Positions 12,920-25,529 of a DNA stretch of 64,000 nucleotides are shown here, one piece after another (position 1 is the stretch's first letter; each line of letters starts with the position of its first letter). The notes below the pieces were generated by a model. That model was not told where the DNA came from. It made no database searches and saw nothing but the letters and a program-made list of their open reading frames with translations. Position numbers and translations under genes: made by a program. Origin of the DNA: Callipepla californica brunnescens (taxonomy: Eukaryota > Chordata > Aves > Galliformes > Odontophoridae); assembly GCA_023055505.1 (NCBI GenBank), contig JALIRH010000063.1, positions 1,939,501 to 2,003,500 of the forward strand. Reading direction: 5' to 3'.

Positions 12920-14400
12920 TACAGATTTATCAGTAAAATTCTTCAGGGGGAAAGCTTTTGTCATCCGTGAAAGTGCAGCACAAAGAAACCTGGCCTTATC
13001 TTACTAATTACTCCAGTGCTTCCTCAAATCCTATCAAGCTGCTTGTTATTAATCAGTTAGAACAGTGTTGCCTGCATGGCAGCATAACATATGCCAGGAT
13101 GAGGTCTGTTTGCAGAACTCCAGCTTTGGCAACAAGAAGGGAGATGCTGGTGCCAGCAAGAGCAGTCCTGCTGCAGCCTATCAGCTGGGTCAGGGGCCAG
13201 CAGACACATCAGTTCTCAGGTGCTAGATCCAGGGGGCCATGGATGCTGTGCCCACGCCTACCTTCTGCATGCTGTCTCCAAAATATCAGCATGTTTTAAG
13301 TTAGTCTTGAGCCCAGAAGCAGATTTTCTGGAGTGGATGATGTGGATGTAACTGTCATGGGTATCAAACACTACAGTGCACATCTAATGTCCCATGAAAA
13401 TAAAGGTTGTATGGCTCTTTTATCCTTCTACTTGCCCAAACACTTTACATCTGCATCCCAGATGTAAAAAGCCTTGTCACAGAATTGTTTGACTGTCATC
13501 ACCCCAAAGTTTCCCTGTGATAATATATGGATTATGCATGGGACTAAAGTTGTTCTGATAACTCTTTCCAACCAGCATCTTCTCTGGTTGAGGCAAGCTG
13601 GAAATTGCTGAGGAATGCACTAGCAAACAAATGTATCCAAGCCCCAAGGTGCTAAATCCTTATGTGAATACTGGCAGGCTCTCTCTTCTGAGAGGAGTCT
13701 GTGCAAGCTGCTTCCAGATGAGTTAGTGCTGGAGTCTGGACTTAGTTCCTTAAGCAGATTCCTGCTTCAGGCAAGCGAGAATTTTGCTCCAAGAATAGCT
13801 GCTGCAATGGAGGCAGAGAACAAAGCAAATCTGCAACATTCCTTTAACAGACAAGGTGAATACCTACAGAGGAAAGTACTGCACAGGATGGTGAAGAGAG
13901 GTGGACAATAGGGTTTCACTAGAAAGTGGTGGAGATTTGTGCAAAAAGTAGATGAAAAGTCTCAAACAGGACTGCTTGCCTGGGGATGAGAGAGGAGAAA
14001 TATCAAAGGAACAAGATGAGTATCGTGTGATCTTTCTCTGGAGGCCTTCCTCCACTTTCTGGCAATCAGAAGCTCGCAGTGAAGGTGCAGCTGAACCCAT
14101 CCCTCTTCCACTTCAGAATGTCAAAATATTTTTCTAACAGCAGCAGGTCAAGTTACAGCCAGACTGAAAAAAAGTGAACTATTACTATTGCTATTTACAG
14201 GTCAGAGAACAGAGACAGAGAGAGATTTAAAAACTTAATTTTGAGAAAAGAATCCAGGAAACTTGTGGCCAAGCATCTCCACATGCAATGCACTGTTTGA
14301 GGTATAATGCATTAGGTAAATGCTGTTCAAGCATTAGCGCATGGTAAACTCACCAAGATATTTTTTCCATATTTTCTTCAGAGGTCAATGTATAATCTAA

Positions 14401-14729
14401 ACATAAATAAATATCTGAGGAATAGAAGGCAAAGGGACAAGGCTGGGCTCTGCTCTGCAGTGTGTGTTGAGAGGACGATGGGAAATGGCCACAAACTGAT
14501 GCATAGGAAGTTCTGTACCAATATGAAAAGGAACTTCTTCAGAGTGCAGTGACGGAGCACTGGCACAGGCTGCACACAGCGGTGGTGGAGTCTCCTTCTG
14601 TGGAGACATTCAGGACCCACCTGGACACCTACCTGTGCAATCTGGGCTAGGGAGCTGCTTTGGCAGGGGTCTGGACTCGATGATCTCTAGAGGTCCCTTC
14701 TAACCCCTACAGTTCTGTGATTCTGTGAT
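14401..14729 (+). mobile_element. CR1 LINE, 5'-truncated 3' segment
   Basis: The segment begins in the last part of the CR1 ORF2 coding region ('aaatatctgaggaatagaaggc'-like, then 'gggaaatggccacaaactgatgc' and 'gaacttcttcagagtgca'). It passes through 'cacctggacacctacctgtg' and 'agctgctttggcagggg', and ends with CTAGAGGTCCCTTC, CCCCTACAGTTCTGTGATTC and a second TCTGTG. It is strongly similar to the copies at 18.75-18.97 kb and 58.56-59.21 kb, so these belong to related subfamilies. The frame is broken by stops, and the copy cannot encode a working enzyme. Confidence 0.92.
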
Positions 14730-15629
14730 AATAAATACATCCTCTAGATAAGTAGGGTTGTCCTCTTTTCAAGATGTGCTGTGGGATCATACATATCTGT
14801 CTGGACAGGACACAGGGAGAGCAGATGGGACTTCACTTCAATGCTTTCCCTAGGAGCAGTAGTAGGAATTCGATGAGGCAGCATGTTTCTCTGAGTCCTG
14901 GCCCTAGTTTAGTGAAACCTAAGCTGACTTTCTAGCCAAGGAGTGAGAATACTGAGTCAGCTATAAAACAGTTCAGAGGGAGATGGGGATGGCTCATAAA
15001 CTTGTTTTGTATTTTAGCGTGCCATTAACCTACTCATAATTAGGACAAAGCACAGGATGAAACCTGGGCAGGCACTGATGCTGCCCTTGCTGGATTGCTT
15101 CTCCTCTCACTCATACCAGTATTATACCGGTGATTCTCTGGTGTTTCTGTGGTCTACTTTGCTGCAGTAAGGATATATGCAGTGAATCCAGCCCAGAGCT
15201 CTAATATCTGTTCTAATTTAATTCGTGTCTCACTCTCCGCATGGGAATTCTCATGTAGACACGGCCCCTTTTGGGCCTTGTGCTACTTCCAAATATAGGA
15301 TCTTCCCATTAGTGCTGGATTTGGTGGGAAGACCAACTAGCTCGAGTTCATTCACATGGCTTTCTCCGTGTTTTAAGGTTTGATTTAAGATGTTTCTCTC
15401 CTTCTGCCTACAGCCCCTTTTAAGCAGATTGTATGTTTTATTGTTTGGTTTAGGTTTTTTTGCACATAAATCAATATATAATGAAGCTAAGCACTCTTAC
15501 ACTTGCCAAGACACTGTGCAGACATTAATTCTCCTAACCACCTGGGAGGTAAGTAAAATAAAGTGCATTATTAGGCTCTCTATCTAGGTCTTTCCAGTGC
15601 GTTCTGCAGCGGAGTAGGGACACGTCAGA

Positions 15630-15705
15630 ATCTACAAACTGAGAAAATGAGGCTGGGAGATTAAGGAGTGAATTGTGCTAGGACAAGGAGGAACTTGACC
15701 CTGAG
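15630..15705 (-). mobile_element. Possible MIR-like SINE remnant
   Basis: The blocks 'aaactgagaaaatgaggctggg' (split here) followed by 'gattaaggagtgaattg' resemble the reverse complement of the MIR CORE-tail junction. The match is short and diverged and could be chance. Confidence 0.35.
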
Positions 15706-15929
15706 AAATCAGCATGTGCTGATTGCTACTGGAATGTGCAGAGAACCCTTCCCCCATGCTCCAAGCAACAGATTTGGGATGCAGGTTAGATGCTAAGCTG
15801 AGGCCACACAGACGTGATGATTACTTTCTAATCCCACTCCACAAGGAATGTGCTTTTGGAAAGCAGACAACTCCCAAGATTTATGGGTCTGATTACTTTT
15901 CTGTGGGGCCCACTGTGAGTTTTTTCAGC

Positions 15930-16022
15930 TGAAGACGTAGCTGCATTGAGTTGCTCAAGGTCATCCAACAGAAATGGCCAAAGAACTGGAGTTGCAGAGA
16001 ACTTGGCTCTTAGCTCCAAGCA
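15930..16022 (-). mobile_element. Possible MIR-like SINE remnant
   Basis: The blocks 'ttgctcaaggtcatccaaca' and 'aagaactggagttgc', then 'cttggctcttagctcc', follow the order seen in reversed MIR elements (a gcccaaggtcacacagc block, a gagctgggat block, a gtctcctgactcc block). The copy is strongly diverged. Confidence 0.4.
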
Positions 16023-16217
16023 CAGCATTATTATCTCAGTGATTTTCTCTTCTCCTACATTGATGGACAGATTCACATTAAATACATGTACTTCCTTATA
16101 CTCTTGAGAGGACAAACCTGTTAAGTGAATCATTTTCCTATTTCAGCAAACCCAAACATCACAGAGCAATGCCTTTCCAAGAGGAAACACACACAAAAAT
16201 GCAAGGAACAAACCTTA

Positions 16218-16239
16218 GGGGAAGGGGGAGGGGGAAGGG
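16218..16239 (+). other. G-quadruplex-compatible motif
   Basis: Four G runs of at least three residues are separated by AA, A and AA, so the plus strand fits the usual four-run, short-loop quadruplex pattern. It is not next to any recognised promoter or gene. Only the motif is seen; folding is not shown. Confidence 0.7.
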
Positions 16240-16920
16240 AAATCTGGTACAAGACTCCTCTGTGCTGAACCAGAGAACACTGGCCCGCTACAGCCTGGAG
16301 CTCACACAACAGCAGCAGCACAGTGGTGTTAATTCTGGAGAACTGAGCTCAAAACCTGCTGTGTTGGCCAAGGTAGAAGCCAATCACAATAAGAGGCAAA
16401 TCCTTTTAATATATTGCATGTCATTGCAGTAATCCAAGACAAATCTCAGAAAAGAATATGACTTTTGCGAGAGTATTTTAGTCACTGTGAAAATTGTTCT
16501 GGCAAAATGATCTTAGCATCATTCGAGTTGCCCATCAGCCTTTGAACAAGAATCCCCAGCAAGAAGCCTGAGGAGGCCACAGCACCGGGAGAACATGGGA
16601 AATGCTGCAGTCCCTGCTGAACATTCTGCACAAAGGGAAACACACTGTTACAGACCAAGGCAGAGAACACAACCACATCATACATTATCTTTGGGAGGAT
16701 CGACTCTATCTGCTGTAAAATTGTTGTATGCACGTGTGCACACATCATAGCTTCTTTGTGGTTTGTCCTGACTTCCCAGGTCTAATGGTGCGTGTTGAAC
16801 TCATTTGCAAGCTTCCCATTTTGCAGTCATCAGGTTTAGAAATATACTCCCTGAAAAAGCTAAGCTTCCAACGATTCCGGGCTACACCAATTTAAGAAAA
16901 AAACATTGAATGTTCCCAGG

Positions 16921-16942
16921 CTTATAATAAAATTATTATAAG
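16921..16942. repeat. Perfect AT-rich inverted repeat, 10-bp arms
   Basis: CTTATAATAA is followed by AA and then its exact reverse complement TTATTATAAG. The arms are ten bases with a two-base spacer. In DNA this could extrude as a cruciform with difficulty because the spacer is short, or bind a dimeric factor. It may also be a chance product of AT-rich sequence. The surrounding 16.85-17.0 kb is AT-rich and lacks recognised repeats. Confidence 0.85.
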
Positions 16943-17381
16943 TGGCAATACCAATCACTGTTAAAAAAATTAATTCAAATCCTGTCTCAGTGGCCAAGAA
17001 AGCATTGCAGATCCAATCAGGATTTTCCACTTCTGCAGTGATGCCAGGAAAACGAGTCCTCTTTCACCTGTGGTAATCCACACTGTTCGCAGAGTTTCCA
17101 TACTGCCATTGTGCAGGAGGGAACAGTTCAGATGGAAGAGGTTGATTCTGGCTCCTTTGTTTCAGAGAATAAAAATTCAAAAGCTGCAAAAGGTTATTTT
17201 TTAAATTACGAAGTAAGATGCTGATTGTGAAGGTCTCTGAATTGCAAGAATGTCTTACACAACAAAAAGGTGCTGAAGAAATCTATAATGAACTAAAAAA
17301 GTAATTTAAGACTGTTCTCCAAGGAAAACAACCCACAGCATATCTCCCCACAGCAGTGAAGAAATTCGCTGTAACAAAAAC

Positions 17382-17576
17382 TTGCCTTTTTTTGTTCAAA
17401 AAGTCACTCCAATTCACATGATGCAGGCATGCAATCAGAATACTTCACTTTGTAAGTCATTCTTTGAAATAAAAGCCATAGTGCTTGATATAGGATCTGG
17501 AGTTAGCAGTACAGTTTTATTTCTGATTTCTAGACTCTTTTGTTTTTTTTTAATACATTTTGAATGCCATTCCTGA
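17382..17576 (+). other. Unrecognised 64-codon open frame (probably noncoding)
   Basis: The frame predicts a peptide with a hydrophobic C-terminal half, which could look like a membrane segment. It overlaps a minus-strand frame of similar length, has no recognisable homology and sits in AT-rich sequence where T-rich codons yield hydrophobic residues by default. It is listed only so the interval is described; I do not consider it a gene. Confidence 0.1.
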
Positions 17577-17619
17577 ACACCGTATGTAACACTGAGCTCT
17601 TCTCCAAGCCCTCTCACCA

Positions 17620-17750
17620 GTAAGTCTCAAAATGCTTTGTGAAGATTAGAGATATTACTCCCATTTTACAGCAAGCGAAAGAAGTGTGGAGGGCCAATTT
17701 TGCTCAGCCTAGCCAGCAGATTGAGAGCTGACCCAGAGCCGCAAACCCAC
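17620..17750 (-). mobile_element. MIR-like SINE remnant
   Basis: The blocks 'aaaatgctttgtgaagatta', 'ttactcccattttacag' and 'gattgagagctgacccagag' match the order of a reversed MIR element (an agcgctttgtaaagatta tail, a cccattttacag block, then a ggcagagctggg block). This is one of the better preserved copies in the window. Confidence 0.6.
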
Positions 17751-18744
17751 CCTCCTGCGTGCTCCATGCCTGAGGAAACCTGCATTCCCTTTAATTGCAT
17801 TTTTATTTCCCTTTGGAGGGCACATAGGAATATCTGGAAATTTAGTGGCAATTTTTAAAAGTGCTTTTGGGGAAAAGGAAGGTTTTAGTCACTCATTATG
17901 TGACTAAATTAATGCACATAGAAAAGCACACATATGAATATAAAACACGGCAGATACTCCACTTGCTAGGCTGCTTAATATTTGGTCTGAAACTCTGAAT
18001 CAGATCTAATCCCTCTACTCAGTTTTGTTTACAATTTATTTCATCTTCAATTGACGAGACAGCACAGAGGCTCTCTTCAGTTCGTGAGCGGCCACACTGA
18101 GCTGAAATCACCTGTGGCACCGCTCATCCAGCCCCTTCAGCATCCTCTGCCAAACTGTGCTCCTGATCCTTTCTGAATATCGATAACTATCAGAGTCTGC
18201 TCTGCAAAGAGGCACGAATCAGTTCCTCTGCAAGTTTCGAGATATCTTCAGAGCTTCATTTCTGAGTTTTCCTTATCATCCTAATTCTATCTCAGCCTTA
18301 ATTCTGCAACTTAACAACGTTTATTGATTATTTGGTTAGAAAGTCACTTTCCATATATTCCAACATGCAGATATTATTACAGATATTTAGATACAAAGTC
18401 AGTTTCACAAACATTTATAGGCTCAGAACAAGCATCCCTACAAATCAGAAACAACTGTTGGCATCCTGATGAGACAGCACTGAAGCAGGAGACACTCACT
18501 GGGCGAGTTTCAATAGCCAGCATCTAACCGACCCTCCTATTCTCCTTTGATCCATAAACTCATGCCCCATCAGACTTTCCCAGCTGACACAGTGCAGTCA
18601 TGGGGAACAGCTGATCAGTGTGTTAGTCCCTGTGATAAGAAATACAGATTTTACTATGTAAAGCTGGTGGGAAAGCCAGAGAAGGTAAACGAGGTATAAT
18701 CACACTCACCAGAATTTGGCCAGAATGCTGGGTTTAATGCATTT

Positions 18745-18965
18745 GGGATGCATTAAAAAGAGTGTGGCCAGCAGGTCGAGGGAGGCGCAGGTGATGGAGC
18801 ACTGAACAGGCTGCCCAGAGAGGTTGTGTAATCTCCTTCCCTGGAGACGTTCACGACCCACCTGGACACCTACCTGTGCAACCTGGGCTAAGGAGCTGCT
18901 TTGGCAGGGGGTCTGGACTTGATCTCTAGAGGCCCCTAGCAACCCCTACAGTTCTGATTCTGTGA
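18745..18965 (+). mobile_element. CR1 LINE with internal deletion
   Basis: The left part ('attaaaaagagtgtggccag', then 'caggtcgagggagg') matches the ORF2 C-terminal region also present at 58.66-58.69 kb. At about 18785-18788 it jumps directly to 'caggtgatggagcactg', which in the 58.6-kb copy lies roughly 370 bases further on. It then runs through 'cacctggacacctacctgtg' to the CR1 3' end and terminal ATTCTGTGA. The element therefore lost an internal block of the reverse-transcriptase C-terminal coding region, before or after insertion. The first bases may reach back to 18720. It is noncoding. Confidence 0.9.
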
Positions 18966-21900
18966 AATTCAGCTAACAGCCATGCTACAAAGTGAAACAG
19001 TGGAAGATAGCTCACTTTTCTGCCCTGACCAAAAGGCAGCACGTTGTCTATGCAGTCATTCAGGTGGGGAGCACCGTGCCTGGGATGGAAAGGAATGAGG
19101 CAGGTTGTGGTCAGCGGGATGCAGAGCACTATGAACAAAATGGTCATAGGTTTACATTGATGTCTCTAGGGAGGCTATATTGAGGTGTTAAAGAAGTCTG
19201 ATTCTTGTGCCAATGCAATTATGATCTAAGTCTCTTAAAAACAATGGTTTTGTGGTGAAGGCATCGGACCTTGGCTCCGAAGGCTGTGGCTGCAGATGCA
19301 GTGCCCCCAGCACAGCAGTGAGGATTTGGCACTCTGAATGGGTTCCCCAGGCTAAAAAATCTTTGAGAAGAGTAAGTCACTTGATCAAATAGTGATGTTT
19401 AACTGTGCACGTTTACCACATAAGAGACAAAGAGGAGAAGATAGAAAAAATATTGATATAGGTAAATTCTTTAAATTGAATGTTCCCCAAAACCTTTTCC
19501 CAGGGAGCAGGAGATATTTAAAAGGCACTGTTGAGTAATATTAAAAATAGTTTCAATACTCGTTGCTTGTAGAAGTCTCTCATGACCCTGCGAATGATTT
19601 CTCTCCATACTGATTTTGTCCTTTTCCCATTCACTGAGCAATGATTATTTCCCATGCTTTTAAATGAAGCTGAAATTAGCTTGGTTATTTTTGTTTAACA
19701 ACAACAACCTCAGTGCATGTTGTGCTTTTATCCTGCAAAAAGAGCTTTGTTTGTTCTCTGGCATTGGAGATGATGTCAGCAAAGCTCCCGGAAGAGCTAC
19801 TGCTGCTAGTTAATTGCTGGCTGCTTCAGAACCAGCAAAAGCAGGAATGAAACCAAGGTACATTGGTAGGCCACACAGAACTCAATCTGTTTTTACATTC
19901 AGTGGCACAACTTTCTTCATCATGATGTGGTAGCATGGAATAGACATGAAGTAGTTAATATATAACTGCTACGTGATCAGACAGCCTTCTGTGTTTCAGT
20001 ATTCTACTCAGTAACAGTAGTAGTAACATGCAGTCAGCTTCTACTTCTTGCATTTAGGGATATAGACTTTGAATAAAATGTATGAGATTGAAATGTCTGA
20101 AAGGATAAGGCCATTTATGCAATCTGGCAGGAGTTTGCACATGGGGTTGATTTTGTCACTTCACATAAGAACAAGGAGCAGTGTATTTTTCTTTTTTGTT
20201 TGTGCGTGTTGTTGGGAGCATCATTCATGCATCTAGGACATTATCCATCTAACACATGCATCCTGTTCCTACTAAAATCGGCGAGACAGACCCTGAGAAA
20301 TAAGGACAGATGATGAATACTGTGCAGATAGAAGAAAATGTCTTCCTTAATTCCTGCTGGCAGCAGTTCATTGTGTCATGCAGAGTGCTAAGGTCTAATT
20401 GCATAGAGATGGCCAGCTCTCTTAGACGAGTTTATCTCTTTTGGCAGACTAGTAACTAGGAGAGTGGTGACTCTGCAACCCTGCAGCCTCACGAGCCAAA
20501 GGGTTAATTTTTATTCCTGCTGTGGTTTCTCGGACTTTCTCCTTTGATGGAATCCGTATTCAGATTCTCCAGCAGTGAAGAAGAGGGCAGGTTTTTCCCT
20601 TCCAGGCTTTCATTATGTTGCAGTTTTCATGATTTTCCAGGGCTGCTGGGTTCATGAAAATTAATGCAATTCTGCCAGACTGTTTCCTTCGCTTCTGATG
20701 TGCCCTGATGCATTATGAAACCATTCAAGGGACTGAAATTTCCCTTCCACTGAGTTCAGACCAACAGGACTTGATTTGTACTGATTCCAAAGATGACTTT
20801 GACTCTGGTCAAAGCAGCATTGTGTGCTTGGGCCTCTTACCTTCAAAGCTTTTCCCCATTTGATGGCATCAGCTCACTTTGCCAGGTAGCATTGCATTTA
20901 CTCAAGAGATAGATTTTGCAAATGTCTCTTCTGTAAAATTTGCAAAACATTTGTTGTCTTCCTGTTCATAATTCCTGGGCAAGGAGAGAGAAACAGACAG
21001 TGGGTAGGAAATGTTTAGCAGATGGAAATTTTCAAAGGCAATGAGAGACTGATGCAACTGGTGTAGTGATAACTGGATACCTTCTTCTGTGATGAATGCT
21101 CTCTTCTCTGTAGTTCTCCAGTGATGGCACCTTAGCTGACGGTAAGCTCAATTTTAGCCAGGGGAATTTTCACTCCAGGTTTGGGTTTACTCTAGTGTGT
21201 TATTGATTGCTATAAAGTAGTTCGGTATTTCAGAGAAAACCTTCTGTCAGGCACTTCTAGTCTGGATTTCTTGATCTTCATGCCTGTGTCTCATGGCAGG
21301 AGAGTTAAAGCTTGAAAAAGAAAAGTTTGTTTGGAACATGAAAAATCAGAACTGATTGTGACCATGTGCACCAGAGAGGAGAAAAGGTTTCACTAAGAGC
21401 TGCCAAGCAAGCCCACGTGGGGAGATGTTCACCCTGAGTGTAAGGATGATTGGGAGTCACAAGCTATGCTCTAAATGAGACAGTATGAACATATGTGCAT
21501 GCCCTGGAAGGTCGTATGAGCATAATAAACTCTTTTTCTTTCTCCTATCTGTGCTGTGAATGTACAGGTCCCATCCAGAATCTTTTCCCTGCCTTTTGAC
21601 TGTGAGGCATGGGTCTTCAACCAGACAGCAGTCAAAATGGAGGCACAATGCAGGCTTTTCACTGAAGGCTCCTGTTATAATAAATAAGAAATGCTATGCT
21701 TCCATGTCTGCATTTCTGTTGCTATGTGTGCTGTCTAAATGTGAACTAGCTGAAGGATGCCGATATGTACTGCAATCACATCCCTGATTGTGCTGCAGCC
21801 ATACCTGCAGAGAGGAACCAGCTCAAGAGTCTCCCAGCCCCATCATTCACACGGCAACATCAGGAGGAGGCAGGGCTCTTCCAAAGAGCCTTATTTTTCT

Positions 21901-24900
21901 GTACAGCTGGATTTCTAGCTAATGGTTCACCTGCAAAAATGGGGCAAGGGGTAACTTACCTCCCTTCCCCTCTCCCATTCTCTCCCAACCTTTTGCTGAA
22001 AGCAGGGAGAGGTATTGAAGCGAATAATTCCTCATAGCACACAGATAAAGATGACACTGGTTAAGGAACCCTACTCATTTCTTAGTGCTTCCTCAACAGC
22101 CCCAAGAACGTTCCTGTGTTTTTTTTTCCAAGAACGTAAATAAGCCAATTCCTGTTTCTTCAGGTATTTCCAAGTAGGAGTAGGCAAGAGCCACCTATTC
22201 CAATGATTATGTGCCTTTTGTACTGTGATCCCTTTCTCGTTCCACTGGGACACCTCATATAGTTTAACAGCGTGTGAATAGCAGGGTGCTGATGACATGC
22301 TGACATCTACTTACATCCTGCCTCTGAAAATCCTGATTCTACAGAGAAAATTGCTGTAATTTCAGGTATAAAGGCATGAAAATTCTTGGTGTCAATACTG
22401 TACTGTCTTTATAATGGTACCTGATGCTTTTTTTCTGGAGGAGTGGGGTAAAAATCTGTAAGTAGGAAGTTGAAGGGGTTATTTGGTGGTTGAATAAAGT
22501 ACCCATCGGGTAAACGGCAGATAAAGCATCTAGAACATTAACTGCATGCACAAATAAAAGTATCTCGGTACAGCAGGCAGAAAATTAATGGCTGGAAAAA
22601 ACTGCAATTGTAATGGATAGCCTGAGCCTTCTCTCTGTCGTGGGACAAAGAGGCTGTGTCACAGTGGGCTGCTGTAACAATGAGCTATGCCTCCATCAGC
22701 TGCTCTGATGAATCTATCGAAGAACATTGCCTATGGTAGAGCATTAACCTGCTGCTAGACTGTGAGCCGAGCACCAGCGAGCTGTAGCTGCCCATTGCTC
22801 TGCCTTGGTGATTGGCATCCTGGAACGCCATCACAACATCTTGGTGGCAAAGTTTGAATGTCAGTAGCATCCCTTCCTTCCTCTTCCTCCCTCATCTTGC
22901 ACTCTTGCTGCTTCATGATATTATTTCTGACTTTCTCTGCAGCTTGAAGTTATGAATAGGGATCCACCAAAGAGGCAGCATAAGGATACATTTATTTCCA
23001 AACATTTTTTTTGTCATTGTTAATTGGATTGTTCAAAGCCAGTGGGTTTTGAATCTGCTTATCTGCCCTCGTGGCAGGAGAATGAGAGGAAAGGAGAAAG
23101 TATTTTAAACGTTACAAATCACAGAAAGATACAGGATGATTTATAATCGATAAAACAAACAATTATCCTGTCATTGCCCAATACGCTGTCACGATGGCTT
23201 CAAGCACTGGCAGGGAAAATATAAATAACAATAATGTGCTTTAAAAGGAAGAAACCAGAAGCCTTACCAGTGCCTGTTAAGCATGCAGCCCAGCAGAGTA
23301 GGGCTCCAAGCTTGGAGTGTGCAGGCAGAACTCACTTGCAATTATTTAATACTGATTTTACTTATGTTCTAACAGCACCTTTAAGTCTAAGCTGAGATCA
23401 GGGCTCTCGTTACACTCGACACTGTGTAAACTGAGACAGTCCCTGATCTGGAGTGTTTCAGCTTCAGCAGAAGCAACAAAAGGCAGTATTCTTCCAGGGA
23501 CTCTATTTTCCTCATTATGGGAGGCACTGATGAATGAGAACTATTCCTAGCATCTGTTTCCACTGAATGCACAAGCTCGGGGTGAGATGATGCCCTTTTT
23601 AGGCTCAGGAAAGGGAATCCACGGATGTCTGTTGACTTGAAGCATCTGTACCAAATTTAAATTGGCAGCAAAACTTTCGCTGCTTTCTAATATAGCAGAT
23701 CTAATTCGCTGTTTTATAGACAGTGCTTGAACCAACGTATCCAAAATAGAAATGCAGAACCCTTTTGATACAAGCATCATGGAAAACATAAGGACTGCCA
23801 AGTGACATCACTGTCCCAGGGCAAGCTCTCCCAGATCCCTGGCAGTGCAGTGATTCTACCTCTTCCCCAGCCCTTACCTCCTGCTTAAGAGGAGACTCGT
23901 GCACCACCAGCTGCCCAAATAGCTGACTAAGTGGAAGATTCCCAGTGAGATAAAATCTGTCAATGAGAAGTTTAATAGGGCGTTGAGGTGGAGTCATAGC
24001 CAGTTGTCACATCACCAGTCCTTGCACCTGCAATTAAGATGCAGCTATACCAGCGACAATATCATCCCACCTCACAGCACTCGGATGGATTCTGTTCCTA
24101 CAGAGATCCTTGGCTAATGGCCCTGGATCCAACCGGATAGCTTGCACCTGCCATGTTGGCAAACAAGCCAGATGCATCCTTTTAGTAAAAGTTCACCGCC
24201 ACTGGACATCTCTCATGGTAAAATAGATGTTTTTGTACCAGCACACAGCCTGCATGCATCCTGAATGTTCCCCTGCTTTCTGTGGAAGTCTGCCAGCCCA
24301 GCAGTGGGTCTGGGAGGCCAGCAGGGAAAAAGTTAATGCAATTGAACGCAGGGAAGAAAAAGCATTGAACTTTTCAGTGGTATTTTTGTTTCATTTTTTA
24401 AATGCAGGCGCTTAAAACGATATATTTATAACAGCTGGAGGAGTTTTATAGCATTGTAAAATGCAGAGTTTTACAGAGTTATAACCTGTTGTGTAAAGGG
24501 TGTAGGGGGGTGTTGCTATGGAACAAAAATAATGATGTCACATTATTAGTGCTTTTGCCTTCAATGTACCTGGCTGCTAGAAAATTACAGTGTTTGCAAC
24601 AGACATTACAAAGATAAACACCCAAAATTTGGAGCAAAAACCGCATGGTAACTTGTTAAAAAATTAAGCCCACCCACAGAAGCCATTTCTTTGTTCTTGC
24701 ATCTCTCATGGCAGAGGAATAAAGGGGGCTTGATGCTTATGATCAACCCTGTGCTCACACAGGATGCATTTCAAGCTTCAGTTTCTTTCTTTTCATGCAG
24801 CCCATCGTAAGTAAGTGAGTGAATCCAAACTTCTTGGATCCTCTGTGCAGACAGGGCTCCTTTCTTCATTGTCCTTAACAAACACCTCTCACTTGAGTGC

Positions 24901-25529
24901 CATTCCCAACAGAGATCGAAGGGGAATGAGAGCAGAGCACATGGGTGATGTCTGTCTCCACACTGCCATCAAGCTGGGATTCGTACAGTGGGGGGGAGTC
25001 TCTCTGTTGTTACATGTACTTCAACATTTCCTGGGTATCCTGGTTGGGATGAGGGCTAGCATTCTACATGTATGTAATCACATCTCTGTTGTGAGGAGAG
25101 AGAGAGGGCTAGAACACTCTAGGCATCTGAAATCCTTAAATAATTCTTTCCCTTCCAGATATTAGCTGGCTTTTACGAAGCTGACACCTGCCTCCACTGT
25201 ACTCTCAAGTGCAATTGAGAGCAGTGCATGGCTCTATGCAAACATTCAGGGACAGTGTGATGCTGAAATTTCTTAATATAGTGCTGTACTTCAGCTACTG
25301 AGCCTATGGCTGGGTGCAGAAGAGCTTGCTGGGCTCTGCTCAGAGCACGTGGAAATTCTGGACCCAGGCTAGATTGCTTACAAATGATAAGATACTCTGC
25401 ATTTATAATATATTTTTCTGCAATTTAGAGAAACGTTTTGAGTCTGCTGTACAGTTGTCAACAATAAGTGGAAACCTCAGCCCCTGGGAGCTTACACTTT
25501 AAACAGAAAGCAAGGGCAAAGAAATGATT
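18966..25529. other. Unassigned noncoding sequence
   Basis: About 6.5 kb without a recognised repeat or exon. Open frames reach about 116 codons (plus, 24815-25165), with no domain. An AT-rich block at 24.43-24.68 kb carries an RFX-like motif (24512-24524) followed by a CRE-like TGATGTCA (24533-24540), making it a candidate regulatory element. Nothing else stands out. Confidence 0.55.
24512..24540 (+). promoter_or_regulatory. Candidate regulatory cluster: RFX-like plus CRE-like motif
   Basis: GTTGCTATGGAAC resembles an RFX X-box (two inverted half sites) but is one base shorter than the common 14-base form. It is followed nine bases later by TGATGTCA, one mismatch from the palindromic CRE TGACGTCA. 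The block lies in AT-rich sequence without recognised repeats. Known biology: RFX and CREB/ATF factors cooperate at some vertebrate promoters. That this site is used is inference only. Confidence 0.2.

Larger units (their letters stand above)
9447..14400. other. Unassigned noncoding sequence with MIR-like traces
   Basis: Apart from the small repeats listed separately, nothing is recognisable. The longest open frame is 132 codons (minus, 12326-12724). It has no domain I know and overlaps another frame on the same strand and one on the opposite strand. A 92-codon minus frame at 10434-10712 is acidic near its end but also unrecognised. An AT-rich stretch at about 12165-12300 resembles conserved noncoding DNA in texture only. 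Confidence 0.55.
14730..18744. other. Unassigned noncoding sequence with MIR-like traces
   Basis: Open frames are at most about 101 codons and have no recognisable domain. The stretch contains three faint MIR-like remnants, a G-run cluster at 16218-16239 and a perfect AT-rich inverted repeat at 16921-16942, each listed separately. No exon was identified. Confidence 0.55.
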
